Assembly (NCBI GenBank): GCA_018711625.1
Contig: DVID01000021.1
Span: forward strand, 1-37,430
Direction: 5' to 3'
DNA length: 37,430 nt
Source: Candidatus Limicola stercorigallinarum
Lineage (GTDB): Bacteria > Actinomycetota > Coriobacteriia > Coriobacteriales > Coriobacteriaceae
Shown here: positions 7,558 through 16,520 of the stretch, piece after piece
How the letters are laid out: each line of letters opens with the position of its first letter
Numbering within the stretch: the stretch's first letter is position 1
Program-made: the position numbers and the translations under genes
The notes under the pieces: model-generated
What the model saw: only the letters and a program-made list of their open reading frames with translations
What the model was told of the DNA's origin: nothing
Database searches by the model: none

Positions 7558-8199
7558 ATGGCACGAAACATTTCTAAGCGCCAGCAACAGATCTACGACT
7601 TCATCCGGTCGTATCAACTTGAGAAGGGCTATCCGCCAAGCGTTCGTGAAATGGCGGCTGCTGTGGGTCTTTCCTCCCCTTCCACGGTTCATGCGCATCT
7701 CAATGCCCTTGAGGAGCGTGGCCTCATAAAGCGTGATGCCACGAAACCGCGTGCACTTGAGGTTTTTAACGAGGATGGCAGCTCCGCCAAGCTGGCAGAG
7801 GTTAACGAATCTCCCGACCGGGGATCTATCACGCTGCCCCTTGTCGGTCGTGTTGCAGCCGGCTTGCCAATTTTGGCCGAGCAAAACGTCGAGGACACGT
7901 TTACCGTTCCCACCGAGATTGCAACCGATTCGTCTTCCTTTGTGCTTGAAGTGCATGGGGAGTCGATGATCAACGCAGGAATCTTTAATGGAGACTACAT
8001 CATTGTTCGTGAGCAAAAGACGGCCATGAACGGCGAGATTGTAGTTGCCCTTATTGATGGCGAGGCAACGGTAAAGACGTTTTACAAGGAGCGGGGCCGT
8101 GTGAGGCTCCAGCCCGAGAACGAAACTATGGAGCCCATATACGCTGAGAATCCCATCATCTTGGGCAAGGTCGTTGCATTGATGAGACGCTTCTCATGA
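7558..8199 (+). CDS. lexA: SOS repressor LexA
   Basis: LexA represses DNA-damage genes and cleaves itself when stimulated by the RecA filament. The 213-residue protein has an N-terminal winged helix (ISKRQQQIYDFIRSY ... YPPSVREMAAAVGLSSPSTVHAHLNALEERGLI, residues 5-57). The self-cleavage site is Ala101-Gly102 (VAAG), and the catalytic pair is Ser136 (GESM) and Lys173 (ATVKTF). The Shine-Dalgarno is GAGAGGGG at 7544-7551. Three LexA boxes lie upstream, indicating autoregulation and shared control with the divergent LysM gene. The stop codon overlaps the next start as ATGA, so the downstream membrane-protein gene should be co-translated and rise with SOS induction. Confidence 0.97.
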   Translation: MARNISKRQQQIYDFIRSYQLEKGYPPSVREMAAAVGLSSPSTVHAHLNALEERGLIKRDATKPRALEVFNEDGSSAKLAEVNESPDRGSITLPLVGRVAAGLPILAEQNVEDTFTVPTEIATDSSSFVLEVHGESMINAGIFNGDYIIVREQKTAMNGEIVVALIDGEATVKTFYKERGRVRLQPENETMEPIYAENPIILGKVVALMRRFS

Positions 8200-8906
8200 G
8201 CAACCATGCTCGCATAGCGCTCTTCGATATCCTGCGGGGATTTACCATAGTCTCTATGGTTGCCTTTCATGCAACCTATGACCTGGTCTACATTTTCCAC
8301 GTTGATATCCCCTGGTTTGGGCTTACGCTTGCTACCGATGTGTGGCGCTGCTCAATTTCGTGGACCTTCTTGCTCCTCGCTGGATGGATGACGAGCTTTT
8401 CACGCAATAACATGCGCCGGGCTGCGACCTACGGAGCGGCTGCCTTAACGGTCTTTCTCGTTACCACTGTTGCGGCTGTGGATACACCCATTTCCTTTGG
8501 CATCCTCTTCTGCATGGCAGCATGCACCCTGATGCACGCACTGTTACAGCCGCTTCTCGATCGCGTCAATCCGAGCATAGTCGTTGTGGTTACGCTCATG
8601 CTTTTTGCTGTAACCTACCAGCTTCCCCGTACAACCTACAGCATCGAGGGGCTTGCATGGCTCGGTTTTCCATCGGCCAGCTTCACCTCGGGAGACTACT
8701 ACCCCATCATCCCCTACTTCTTTATGTATGAGGCAGGCGCTGCGTTGGCACGTCTCTTTGCGAAAACGCATCCCGATGGATACCCATCATGGATGGAACG
8801 CAATTGGTGTCCACCCCTTGCCACGATAGGCAAAATGAGTCTGCCCATCTATCTCATACACCAGCCCGCAGTGCTCGTGATTTTGACCCTCATATTTGGA
8901 GCGTAG
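8196..8906 (+). CDS. DUF1624 / HGSNAT-like membrane protein coupled to lexA
   Basis: This 236-residue polytopic membrane protein has about seven hydrophobic segments. The N-terminus RIALFDILRGFTIVSMVAFHATYDL (quoted in parts: FDILRGFTIV, FHATYDL) is the signature of the DUF1624/heparan-alpha-glucosaminide N-acetyltransferase-like family. The arginine-glycine after the aspartate and the histidine in the first membrane helix are conserved there. A second conserved region, GKMSLPIYLIHQP, near the C-terminus resembles the acyltransferase-3 type tail. Relatives transfer acetyl groups across a membrane to sugars, but most bacterial members have no known substrate. Its ATG overlaps the lexA stop (ATGA). 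It ends 4 bp before the convergent hflX. A possible role is envelope modification during stress; this is inference from position only. Confidence 0.72.
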   Translation: MSNHARIALFDILRGFTIVSMVAFHATYDLVYIFHVDIPWFGLTLATDVWRCSISWTFLLLAGWMTSFSRNNMRRAATYGAAALTVFLVTTVAAVDTPISFGILFCMAACTLMHALLQPLLDRVNPSIVVVVTLMLFAVTYQLPRTTYSIEGLAWLGFPSASFTSGDYYPIIPYFFMYEAGAALARLFAKTHPDGYPSWMERNWCPPLATIGKMSLPIYLIHQPAVLVILTLIFGA

Positions 8907-8910
8907 GAGG

Positions 8911-10206
8911 TTATTCTTCTTCAATTACAAAGGGCGCAAAGCGACTTGCAACACGCCGCGAGACCTTAGCAATAATGTGATACCCCTCAGAAACGTACTC
9001 TTCGCTCAGGAGCGTTCCTTGACCATGCAGCACCTTCACCAGCCGACCCTGCGAGAAGGGAATCGTTACATCAAGTAAGACATCGCTTGCTGAAGCCTCA
9101 TCTGAGATTCGCTCAACAAGCAGAGAGATGCCCTCACCTGTGCGCGCAGAGCACATAATGGCCTCAGGATTATGACGGTAGAGCACACGACGGCCTTCTT
9201 CGTCGACGCAATCAATCTTGTTGAAGACCACCAACGTTGGCACTTCCCCAGCACCAATCTCGTCAAGCACGCGATTGACCGCGCGGATATGGCGCATGGC
9301 ATCTTCATCGGAAGCGTCTACCACGTTGAGGATAAGATCAGCCTCACGTACCTCAGACAAGGTTGAACGGAAGGCGTCAACTAAACCATGGGGAAGCTTC
9401 TGAATAAAACCAACCGTATCGGTAAGCGTGACCTCGCGCCCTCCCGGCAAACGATATGCGCGCGTTGTGGGATCGAGCGTGGCGAACAGCTTATCTTCTG
9501 CAAGCACGTCAGACCCAGTAAGCATGTTGAGGAGCGTAGATTTACCGGCATTGGTGTACCCTGCAAGAGCTACACGGTACGCAGGCGATGCGACACGCTC
9601 TTTGGACTGAACCTTTCGCCGACGATCAACATCCTTTAATTCACGTTTGAGCGTTGATATTCTGTTGCGAATAAGGCGACGGTCGACTTCAAGCTGGCTT
9701 TCACCTTGGCCAAATCGGCTACCAATGCCGCCACGCGTTTGCTCCTTCGCAAGATGACTCCACATGCCGCGCAACCGGGGCAAAAGATACTGCAACTGAG
9801 CCAGTTGAACTTGCAAGCGACCCTCACGGGTCTGAGCATGAAGACCAAAGATGTCGAGGATCAGCGCGGTGCGATCAATGATTTTGATAGGCTCCCCCAC
9901 CGCTCGCTCTAGATTAGTTTGCTGGGACGGCGTAAGGTCATCGTCAAACACGATTACATCAATGGAAAGCCGATGCGCCATAGAGCAAAGCTCTTCAACC
10001 TTGCCGGAACCAATGAAGGTGCGCGGATTAGGTGTTTGCAAACGCTGGGACAAGCGAGCAACCGTGTGAGCTCCCGCCGTGTCAACCAGGCGCTCCAGCT
10101 CGTCAAGCGAACGGTCCACCGGCCACTCAGCATCACGCCATTCCACACCTACCAAGAGAGCGCGCTCGGGCTCCGGCGCGGTGGGCACCAAAGGAAAACG
10201 CGCCAT
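8911..10206 (-). CDS. hflX: GTPase HflX
   Basis: HflX is a ribosome-associated GTPase that splits stalled or stressed 70S ribosomes. The 431-residue protein shows the family order: an N-terminal HflX domain with TFIGSGKVEEL (63-73), a basic coiled segment including RLRGMWSHLAKEQTRGGIG (144-162), then a G domain with G1 GYTNAGKST (216-224), G3 DTVGF (263-267) and G4 NKID (329-332). The start is 2 bp after the miaA stop, and AAAGGTCG lies within the end of miaA, so the two are translationally linked. miaA-hflX is also a conserved pairing in Escherichia coli. It is the last gene of its run and ends against the convergent DUF1624 gene. Confidence 0.96.
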   Translation of the reverse strand: MARFPLVPTAPEPERALLVGVEWRDAEWPVDRSLDELERLVDTAGAHTVARLSQRLQTPNPRTFIGSGKVEELCSMAHRLSIDVIVFDDDLTPSQQTNLERAVGEPIKIIDRTALILDIFGLHAQTREGRLQVQLAQLQYLLPRLRGMWSHLAKEQTRGGIGSRFGQGESQLEVDRRLIRNRISTLKRELKDVDRRRKVQSKERVASPAYRVALAGYTNAGKSTLLNMLTGSDVLAEDKLFATLDPTTRAYRLPGGREVTLTDTVGFIQKLPHGLVDAFRSTLSEVREADLILNVVDASDEDAMRHIRAVNRVLDEIGAGEVPTLVVFNKIDCVDEEGRRVLYRHNPEAIMCSARTGEGISLLVERISDEASASDVLLDVTIPFSQGRLVKVLHGQGTLLSEEYVSEGYHIIAKVSRRVASRFAPFVIEEE

Positions 10207-10208
10207 AG

Positions 10209-11129
10209 CTACGACCTTTCTATATACGCCTGAATGGCATCCACCGCATCGTCACGGCTCAGCTCATCCATATCAAGCCATATAATGCGCGCATCGCGCT
10301 TAAACCACGAGAGTTGGCGCTTCGCATAATTGCGCGAACGTTGTTTGATGCGTTGAATGGCCTCGTCGAGGGAACATAGTCCCCCAAGATAGTCGTAGAG
10401 CTCCTTATAGCCTATTGCTTGCCGCGAAGTAATGGCGTCTGCACAACCAGCGCTTACCAACTGTTCGACCTCATGAAGGAGGCCCTGGGCGAGCATTCCG
10501 TCAACACGAGCATCAATGCGCTCATAGAGCCGCGAACGCTCTCGCGTAAGACCAAAGTAGAGCGCGTGATAATGCTCGGTCGGCGTACTGAAACGCTCTT
10601 TCTGGCGTGCGTATGAAACGCCTTCGTCATGCATTTCAAGTGCACGTACAACACGTCGTACGTTATGGGGGTGTATACATGCAGCACTTTCAGGATCTAC
10701 CTGAGCGAGCAAGGCGTGGATTCCCTCAGCCCCCAGTTCTTCAGCAAGCTCCTGATAACGCGAGCGAGAAGGAGCCTCCACATCTCCTGCTGGAAACGAC
10801 ATCTCGTCAAGAGCCGCCCGGAGGTACAGGCCCGTACCTCCACACAGGATGGGAAGAGTCCCCTTACCAAGCAGCCGGTCAATCTCACGACGTGCGTCGC
10901 GTTGGAACAGCGCCGCAGAATACGATTCTTGCGCGTCAACCACATCTATCAGCACAAGAGGCGCCTGGCGCTCTTCAGGCGGCATTTTACCGGTGCCAAT
11001 GTCCATACCTCGATACACTTGCATCGCGTCAGCAGAGATGACCTCAGATCCTAAACGCCGTGCAAGTTCATCGGCAACATCGCTTTTGCCAACGGCTGTA
11101 GGGCCAACAATCGCGACTGCTTGGATCAT
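10209..11129 (-). CDS. miaA: tRNA dimethylallyltransferase MiaA
   Basis: MiaA adds a dimethylallyl group to N6 of A37 in tRNAs that read UNN codons, giving i6A, which is the substrate of MiaB. The protein has 306 residues from the chosen start. The P-loop is GPTAVGKS (residues 9-16) and the conserved DAMQVYRGMDIGTGK (34-48) forms the tRNA and DMAPP pocket. The start chosen is ATG 11129, whose ATGA overlaps the miaB stop. A GTG at 11165 would add 12 residues with no family resemblance. Together, miaB and miaA form a complete ms2i6A pathway in one operon, MiaA acting first although miaB is transcribed first. Confidence 0.96.
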   Translation of the reverse strand: MIQAVAIVGPTAVGKSDVADELARRLGSEVISADAMQVYRGMDIGTGKMPPEERQAPLVLIDVVDAQESYSAALFQRDARREIDRLLGKGTLPILCGGTGLYLRAALDEMSFPAGDVEAPSRSRYQELAEELGAEGIHALLAQVDPESAACIHPHNVRRVVRALEMHDEGVSYARQKERFSTPTEHYHALYFGLTRERSRLYERIDARVDGMLAQGLLHEVEQLVSAGCADAITSRQAIGYKELYDYLGGLCSLDEAIQRIKQRSRNYAKRQLSWFKRDARIIWLDMDELSRDDAVDAIQAYIERS

Positions 11130-12496
11130 CGAGGTTCGCCCGCAACCGTACCCGAGAGATACCACGTGCGTGCACGGTCAATATGCACGTCTACCATGCG
11201 GCCAACCAACCGCTCAAGATCCCAATGGGCAGGGATGGGAGCATGAACCGTTTGGTTCTTAGGGCTCTTGCCCTGCAGCACATGACTGTCCTTCTTAGAG
11301 ATGCCCTCAACAAGCACCGGCACAACACTATCAAGCTCGTGCTGGTTGAAAGCATAGGCGGTTTGCTCAATCACCTTCACCAGGCGGTCAAAACGGTCCT
11401 GGATAACCGAGCGCGGCGTGGGGTCGTCAATCTTAGCGGCAGGTGTTCCAGCACGCTTGGAGTAAATAAACGTAAACGCTTGCGAATACCCCACGTGCTC
11501 AGCAAGCGAAAGCGTCTGAAGAAAATCTTCCTCAGTCTCTCCGGGGAAGCCCACGATGATATCGGTTGTAAGCGCAATACCGGGGATCTTTTCACGCACC
11601 TGATCAACAAGCGCCAGATAATCCTCGCGCGTGTAGCGACGGTTCATCTGTTTGAGCACGCGCGTTGAACCCGACTGAACAGCAAGATGGAGGTGAGGCA
11701 TGACGGAGGGGACCTCAGCCATCGCATCAATGGTCTCAGGCAAAAGATCCTTAGGATGAGAAGAGGTGAAGCGAATACGCTCAATACCCGTATCACCCAC
11801 ACGGCGCAGCAACTCAGCAAAACGAGGAGCGCCGTAGTTGTCGCGGCCATAGGAGTTGACGTTTTGCCCGAGCAGCGTAACCTCACGCACGCCCGCCCGA
11901 ACAAGCCCTGTCACCTCATCGATGACATCCTCCATAGGACGGCTCTTCTCACGCCCACGCACATAAGGAACAATACAGTAGCTGCAGAAATTGTTGCAGC
12001 CGGTCATAATGGGCACCCATGCGTGGAACGGAACCTCGCGATGCCAAGGAAGCGAAGTGGCATCATCGTTGGCATCTTCGGGCGTAAGGAACGTACGCTC
12101 CTGCTGACGACGCGAACGAGCGATGAGTTCTGCAACATGGCCAAGAACATGCGTGCCAAAAACCACATCAACGTTGTCGAGATTGGTGAGGAGGCCCTCA
12201 CCGTCACGCTGGGCAATGCATCCGCCCACCGCTATGGTACGCCGACCCGAGGGAGGATTGGGCAGACTCTTCATTGAGGAACATTGACCATAGAGTCGCT
12301 GATCGGCAGCCTCACGAACACAGCAGGTCATGAACACCACGATATCAGCCTCAGCTGGTTCCGCCGCCTCAAGGCAACCATACGACTCAAGCAGACCGCT
12401 CACACGCTCTGAGTCGTGCAAGTTCATCTGGCACCCAAAGGTGCGGATGAAATACGTGAGCCCGGAAAGCTCCTCGCGAAGCGATACCTCGTTCAA
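11126..12496 (-). CDS. miaB: tRNA-2-methylthio-N6-dimethylallyladenosine synthase MiaB
   Basis: MiaB is a radical-SAM methylthiotransferase that converts i6A37 to ms2i6A37. The 456-residue protein has an N-terminal UPF0004 domain with cluster cysteines Cys22 (FGCQMN), Cys58 (MTCCVRE) and Cys93 (GGC). The radical-SAM motif CNNFCSYC contains Cys167, Cys171 and Cys174, followed by PYVRGREKSRP. A TRAM domain ends the protein. The start is TTG 12496, with AGGAGG 4 nt upstream; no ATG is available in the right place. Eight bases separate it from spoVS. It is one of three methylthiotransferases in the window. Confidence 0.97.
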   Translation of the reverse strand: MNEVSLREELSGLTYFIRTFGCQMNLHDSERVSGLLESYGCLEAAEPAEADIVVFMTCCVREAADQRLYGQCSSMKSLPNPPSGRRTIAVGGCIAQRDGEGLLTNLDNVDVVFGTHVLGHVAELIARSRRQQERTFLTPEDANDDATSLPWHREVPFHAWVPIMTGCNNFCSYCIVPYVRGREKSRPMEDVIDEVTGLVRAGVREVTLLGQNVNSYGRDNYGAPRFAELLRRVGDTGIERIRFTSSHPKDLLPETIDAMAEVPSVMPHLHLAVQSGSTRVLKQMNRRYTREDYLALVDQVREKIPGIALTTDIIVGFPGETEEDFLQTLSLAEHVGYSQAFTFIYSKRAGTPAAKIDDPTPRSVIQDRFDRLVKVIEQTAYAFNQHELDSVVPVLVEGISKKDSHVLQGKSPKNQTVHAPIPAHWDLERLVGRMVDVHIDRARTWYLSGTVAGEPR

Positions 12497-12504
12497 AATG
12501 CCTC

Positions 12505-12825
12505 CTAGTCAGATACCCGAGCAGAACCAAACACGTCAGCCCCATCAACGGGATATGCTGAAAGATGGTGTACGTACACAGAAAGACGAATAGCGGTGCG
12601 CGATTCCCCATTGATAAGAATGTCGGAGAAAATGGGCGCACATGAAATATCAAACCCGGTAGGAATCAAAAAACCGCGCGCTATAGCCACCGCTTTAATG
12701 GCCTGATTCACCGCGCCCGCGCCAACACACTGCATGTTGACGGGCACGCCATCTTTGACCATGCCAGCAATGGCGCCCGCAACCGATGCGGGTGATGACT
12801 TGCTCGATACTTTGAGGTAATCCAT
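12505..12825 (-). CDS. spoVS: Stage V sporulation protein S homologue
   Basis: SpoVS is a small Alba-like protein that in Bacillus influences septation and sporulation. The 106 residues begin MDYLKVSSKSSPASVAGAIA, followed by VNMQCVGAGAVNQAIKAVAIARGF, the well-conserved family core. The homologue is longer than the typical 86 residues, with about 20 extra C-terminal residues (VDGADVFGSARVSD-type tail). The start follows AGGAG with 8 nt spacing. Its neighbours are the GHKL ATPase and rny upstream and miaB downstream, as in Bacillus, where rny-ymdB-spoVS is the order. A role in sporulation is unlikely in this lineage; nucleic-acid binding is the plausible function. The 86-bp gap upstream shows no clear promoter. 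Confidence 0.9.
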   Translation of the reverse strand: MDYLKVSSKSSPASVAGAIAGMVKDGVPVNMQCVGAGAVNQAIKAVAIARGFLIPTGFDISCAPIFSDILINGESRTAIRLSVYVHHLSAYPVDGADVFGSARVSD

Positions 12826-12911
12826 CTATGTTTCTCCTGCGAGTATGGTACATATGCTCTTCGCGGCAGCTCTTTGACTTTATCGCAGCTACCAGCAGTT
12901 AGGCAAGAACG

Positions 12912-13994
12912 TCATTCGTCCTTGTTAATGTGGAAGGTAACGGTGACCTTGTCCCCCGCAACACGAATACTGGGGTCACCCGTCAAGGTGAGAAAATAAC
13001 GCTCGGCAAGCTCGTTGAAATCCCGCTCCAATGCACGCGAGAACTGCTGCAGGTCTTCGCGAGCAATACGCAAACCCCGACGATCGCGCGAAAGATCAAC
13101 TGCCTTGGGCCCTGCCGGCTCTTCGCGCAGGCGCAACATCCGCGCCGTAGCGCTTCGCTGCGGTTTAATAGCGCCCGACAAAATGCGATGTGCTGAGCGT
13201 TCAGAAATATCAATGCCTAAGGCATGTGCCACCTCAATAAACTCCGCAGCATCATTGGCATACCCTAAACGATCAACAACCGGAAGCTCTTCTGCCTGAT
13301 CGATAAACAGGAGCCGCGACGCATCTAGCCGCGAGCGCGCCTGCATGTACATCGTGGCAGCAATCTCGGTAGGACTTCCCAGATAAACATTACAGACACG
13401 TCGCTCCTCAAGCGAAAACTCGCAAGCGCAGCGAATGATATTGTGAGGTCCACGAACGCATTCGTAGGTGCCATCTTCAGTTTTGGCAGCCTGAGGCCAG
13501 GTGGACTGATCGGCACGCTCAGGAAGCTCATCAAGATCAACGACAACCCGAAACGCCGAACCGAGTCCAGGGGCAGATGACACAACATAGGCCTCACGCG
13601 TGTTCTGCTTCACCGAGAAAAGCGCCATGCCGCGCCCATGAACGCCCCATCGATCCATCTTCATCGATTCAAGCTTTGAGGTGACACGCGCGTCAAAAAT
13701 ACGCTCGTGCATATCAGACGGAATGCCACAGCCGTCATCGAAGAAAAGGAGGGTGCGAACACCCTCCTCCTTTGATGTTGCTAGATAAATATTGGCAGCA
13801 CCGGCATCACGCGCGTTGCGCAGCATTTCGATAACGATATCCTCAACATGCTGAATGTCATGCTTTGCCTGACGACGCTCCGCCTCAGCAACACGAAGAC
13901 GAACAAAGCCCTCACCAAGATTTTCCTCAACGCGAAGGTTTGACTCGCCCGACATAGACGCAATGAATGAGATGAGATCGTTGGTATCGTTCAT
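12912..13994 (-). CDS. GHKL (Hsp90/MutL/histidine-kinase-type) ATPase of unknown role
   Basis: The 360-residue protein has an N-terminal GHKL ATP-binding domain. The N box is IVIEMLRNARDAG with Asn60, the G1 box is DDGCGIP (86-92) and the G2 box is GVHGRGMAL (117-125). The domain contains THSKL-like spacing typical of stand-alone ATPases rather than a sensor kinase. No histidine phosphoacceptor, receiver or membrane segment is visible. About 200 C-terminal residues are unrecognised, with several Arg-rich helices (ERSAHRILSGAIKPQRSATARMLRLRE in two parts). The start chosen is 13994, one base after the rny stop (TAGCATG), so it is tightly coupled to rny. In Bacillus this position is held by the phosphodiesterase gene ymdB. 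A role in RNA turnover or cell-cycle control is inference. Confidence 0.6.
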   Translation of the reverse strand: MNDTNDLISFIASMSGESNLRVEENLGEGFVRLRVAEAERRQAKHDIQHVEDIVIEMLRNARDAGAANIYLATSKEEGVRTLLFFDDGCGIPSDMHERIFDARVTSKLESMKMDRWGVHGRGMALFSVKQNTREAYVVSSAPGLGSAFRVVVDLDELPERADQSTWPQAAKTEDGTYECVRGPHNIIRCACEFSLEERRVCNVYLGSPTEIAATMYMQARSRLDASRLLFIDQAEELPVVDRLGYANDAAEFIEVAHALGIDISERSAHRILSGAIKPQRSATARMLRLREEPAGPKAVDLSRDRRGLRIAREDLQQFSRALERDFNELAERYFLTLTGDPSIRVAGDKVTVTFHINKDE

Positions 13995-13995
13995 G

Positions 13996-15546
13996 CTACT
14001 TGGCGACTCCAACGGCACGGCTCTCGCGGATAACTACGACCTTCACCTGGCCGGGGTACTCCATCTCTTCCTCGATCTGGTGTGCGATATCGTGGGCAAG
14101 AACAACCGACTCGGCGTCAGAGATCTTGTCCGGCTGAACCATGACGTGCACCTCGCGGCCAGCTTGCATGGCGTACGTGCGCTCCACACCCTCGTGAGCA
14201 TTTGCGATCTCTTCGAGCTTCTCGAGACGCTTGATATACGTCTCGGCGGATTCACGACGGGCACCCGGACGGGAAGCAGAGATGGCATCTGCGGCCATAA
14301 CGAGTACAGCCAAGACCGAAGATGGATCAACGTCACCGTGGTGTGCCTCAATAGCGTGGACAATGGCGGGTTTCTCACCATACCTGCGCGCAAGATCGGC
14401 ACCAATGACGGCATGCGGGCCCTCAACCTCATGGTCGATAGCCTTGCCCAGGTCGTGCAACAAGCCAGCGCGACGTGCAGTTACCGCGTCGAGACCAAGC
14501 TCGGAGGCCATGATGCCGCAGAGCTCCGCAACCTCACGCGAGTGCTGAAGAACATTCTGGCCAAAAGAGGTACGGTAACGAAGCGCGCCCAAGGTCTTGA
14601 TAAGCTCAGGATGCAGGTCGTGAATACCCGTATCAAACGCAGCCTGCTCGCCCGCCTCGCGAACGCGCTGTTGCACAAGATTGGCAGCCTTCTGATACAT
14701 CTCCTCAATGCGGGCTGGATGAATACGACCGTCGGCAATGAGATTCTCAAGGGCAACACGAGCCGTCTCGCGACGAACCGGATCAAAGCTCGAAAGCACA
14801 ACAGTCTCCGGCGTATCGTCAATAACAAGATTCACACCCGAAACCTGTTCGAAAGTGCGAATGTTGCGTCCCTCGCGGCCGATGATGCGGCCCTTCAGGT
14901 CGTCTGAAGGGATGTGGACCGACGTAACGGTAACCTCAGCGGTATGATCAGCCGCCAGACGCTGAATAGCAAGCGAGATAACGCGCTGAGCGGTCTTTTG
15001 GCACTCCGCCTTCACACGCTGCTCAGACTCACGGATGATAGCGGCCGCCTCGTGCGTGACATCACCACGCACCCGATCAAGTAGCTCCTTATGAGCATCG
15101 TCGCGGGAAAGCTCGGCGATGCGCTCGAGCTCAGCCGTCTGCTGCACATAGAGGCCTTCAAGCTCGCGGCTGCGCTTCTCAACCTGACCAGCTTGGCTGG
15201 AGAGCTGATGCTCGCGCTTATCGAGTGCATCATTACGACGATCAAGAGACTCCTCGCGCTGCATCACACGATTCTCAAGAGCGCGAAGCTCGCGCTTGCG
15301 CTGCTTCTCCTCAGCCTCGGCAGCCTGCTTGTTTTGAATAATCTCCTCTTTAGCCTCGAGAAGAGCTTCTTTCTTAAGTGTCTCTGCCTGGCGCTGCGCG
15401 TCGTCAATAACCTGAGATGCCTGCGCACGTGCCGACTCAAGCTGAGCATCGGCTTCGCGGAGGCTTCCCTGTTTCGACGAGCGCATGACGATAACGGCGA
15501 CAATTGCGCCGATGACCAGGCCAATGGCACCGATCACAATCTCCAT
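13996..15546 (-). CDS. rny: Ribonuclease Y
   Basis: RNase Y is the membrane-bound endoribonuclease that starts mRNA decay in many Gram-positive bacteria. The 516 residues begin with a single transmembrane anchor ([17 protein letters not shown], about 5-21). A long charged coiled coil follows to about residue 195. A KH RNA-binding domain contains [17 protein letters not shown], and the HD hydrolase domain has the metal-binding pair in [14 protein letters not shown] plus IEAHHGD. GGAG precedes the ATG. Its own promoter, TTGACA-N17-TAGGAT, lies upstream, separating it from recX. The GHKL ATPase gene follows after one base. Confidence 0.97.
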   Translation of the reverse strand: MEIVIGAIGLVIGAIVAVIVMRSSKQGSLREADAQLESARAQASQVIDDAQRQAETLKKEALLEAKEEIIQNKQAAEAEEKQRKRELRALENRVMQREESLDRRNDALDKREHQLSSQAGQVEKRSRELEGLYVQQTAELERIAELSRDDAHKELLDRVRGDVTHEAAAIIRESEQRVKAECQKTAQRVISLAIQRLAADHTAEVTVTSVHIPSDDLKGRIIGREGRNIRTFEQVSGVNLVIDDTPETVVLSSFDPVRRETARVALENLIADGRIHPARIEEMYQKAANLVQQRVREAGEQAAFDTGIHDLHPELIKTLGALRYRTSFGQNVLQHSREVAELCGIMASELGLDAVTARRAGLLHDLGKAIDHEVEGPHAVIGADLARRYGEKPAIVHAIEAHHGDVDPSSVLAVLVMAADAISASRPGARRESAETYIKRLEKLEEIANAHEGVERTYAMQAGREVHVMVQPDKISDAESVVLAHDIAHQIEEEMEYPGQVKVVVIRESRAVGVAK

Positions 15547-15699
15547 GGCTTCTCCTTGTCAAATCTATAGCAGGTATGGCGGCGTCGCGCTGGACGTCGG
15601 ACATTTGCGTGGTATGGTCACACTCCTATGAAAATGAATATACGAACACTATCAATCTCATCGATGATGAGCGCATATCACATAACAAATGACATGTTC

Positions 15700-15728
15700 A
15701 TCCTACGTGTTAGATTGCATACTGTCAA
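15700..15728 (-). promoter_or_regulatory. Promoter of rny
   Basis: A consensus -35 TTGACA (15728-15723), a 17-bp spacer and -10 TAGGAT (15705-15700) point toward rny. This implies a leader of about 145 nt. The 273-bp gap between recX and rny holds no convincing gene. A 6-bp inverted repeat (CACGCA and TGCGTG) just after the recX stop is too weak to call a terminator. Confidence 0.6.
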
Positions 15729-15819
15729 TTATGCGCTGCATCTTCCAAGCGTTGGTACACCAGCTGAATTTGATTCTAGAACACGCACCCGTAGCTACAT
15801 GTATGCGTGAAGAACCAAG

Positions 15820-16515
15820 CTATAGAAGCTGATCGGTATCGTTAGCGAGACGCTCCTTTACGGCATCGGAAGCAGCCCCATAGGAGAAGCCCTTACCCAT
15901 AAGATGCTTCACCAGTTTTTCGAATGCACGCGTTTCTGGAATGTGCTTGCGAGCGAGCACGGCACGGGCACGCTCCACCTCATCATCAACTGAGAAAAAA
16001 TCATCAGGGTAGCCGGGGATAGCATCGACATCCACACCCTTATGTCGAAGCTCCTGCTCAATCTTGCGTCTCCCCCACCCACGTGCTTTACGAGATGAGA
16101 CAAATCGTTGTGCGAAGGTGGCATCATTCAGGTAGCCATACGATTGGGCACGAGTAATGGCGCTCTCAACAGAAGAGGGAAAGTAGCCTGCGAGCGAGAG
16201 CTTGCGCGAGGCCTCATCGATGCTGTGATCACGCCGCGATAGCATCTCGATTAGCACGGCCATGCACGTGCGCTCCTCCAAACCTAAGAGAAGGGCACGT
16301 GCATGCTCGAACAAACAGGGAAGCTCAGGCTCGTCCTGAGCAAACAGACGAGCAACACGAACGGGCACGGTGTACGTAATCTCGCGCTTTGAATCGAGCG
16401 TCATGACAATCGTGGCCCGCGGGCGCTTTGCCTGAGGGCTCATCGCATACGCCGAGCTCCGCTTCTCGGGAAAAGTGATTGCAATAGCAACCACCTCAGC
16501 CATTTGCGTATCCAT
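15820..16515 (-). CDS. recX: Regulatory protein RecX
   Basis: RecX modulates RecA filaments. The 231-residue protein is made of three-helix repeats: LLIGLEERTC-like helices (about 75-100), then LSRRDHSIDEASRKLSLAGY, AQSYGYLNDATFAQRFVSSRKARGWGRRKIEQELRHKGV (quoted parts YLNDATFAQ and GRRKIEQELRHKG are diagnostic) and a C-terminal repeat with KHLMGKGFSYGAASDAV. The N-terminal 70 residues are less conserved. The start is 5 bp after the recA stop, as in most bacteria, and it should be co-induced with recA during SOS. ATG at 16503 is an alternative start because no Shine-Dalgarno is obvious. It is followed by a 273-bp gap containing the rny promoter. Confidence 0.93.
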   Translation of the reverse strand: MDTQMAEVVAIAITFPEKRSSAYAMSPQAKRPRATIVMTLDSKREITYTVPVRVARLFAQDEPELPCLFEHARALLLGLEERTCMAVLIEMLSRRDHSIDEASRKLSLAGYFPSSVESAITRAQSYGYLNDATFAQRFVSSRKARGWGRRKIEQELRHKGVDVDAIPGYPDDFFSVDDEVERARAVLARKHIPETRAFEKLVKHLMGKGFSYGAASDAVKERLANDTDQLL

Positions 16516-16520
16516 AGGTC

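Noticed and set aside
15628-15810. 60-codon plus-strand open frame in the recX-rny gap
   Set aside because: No ribosome site, poor codon choice and overlap with the rny promoter; treated as chance.
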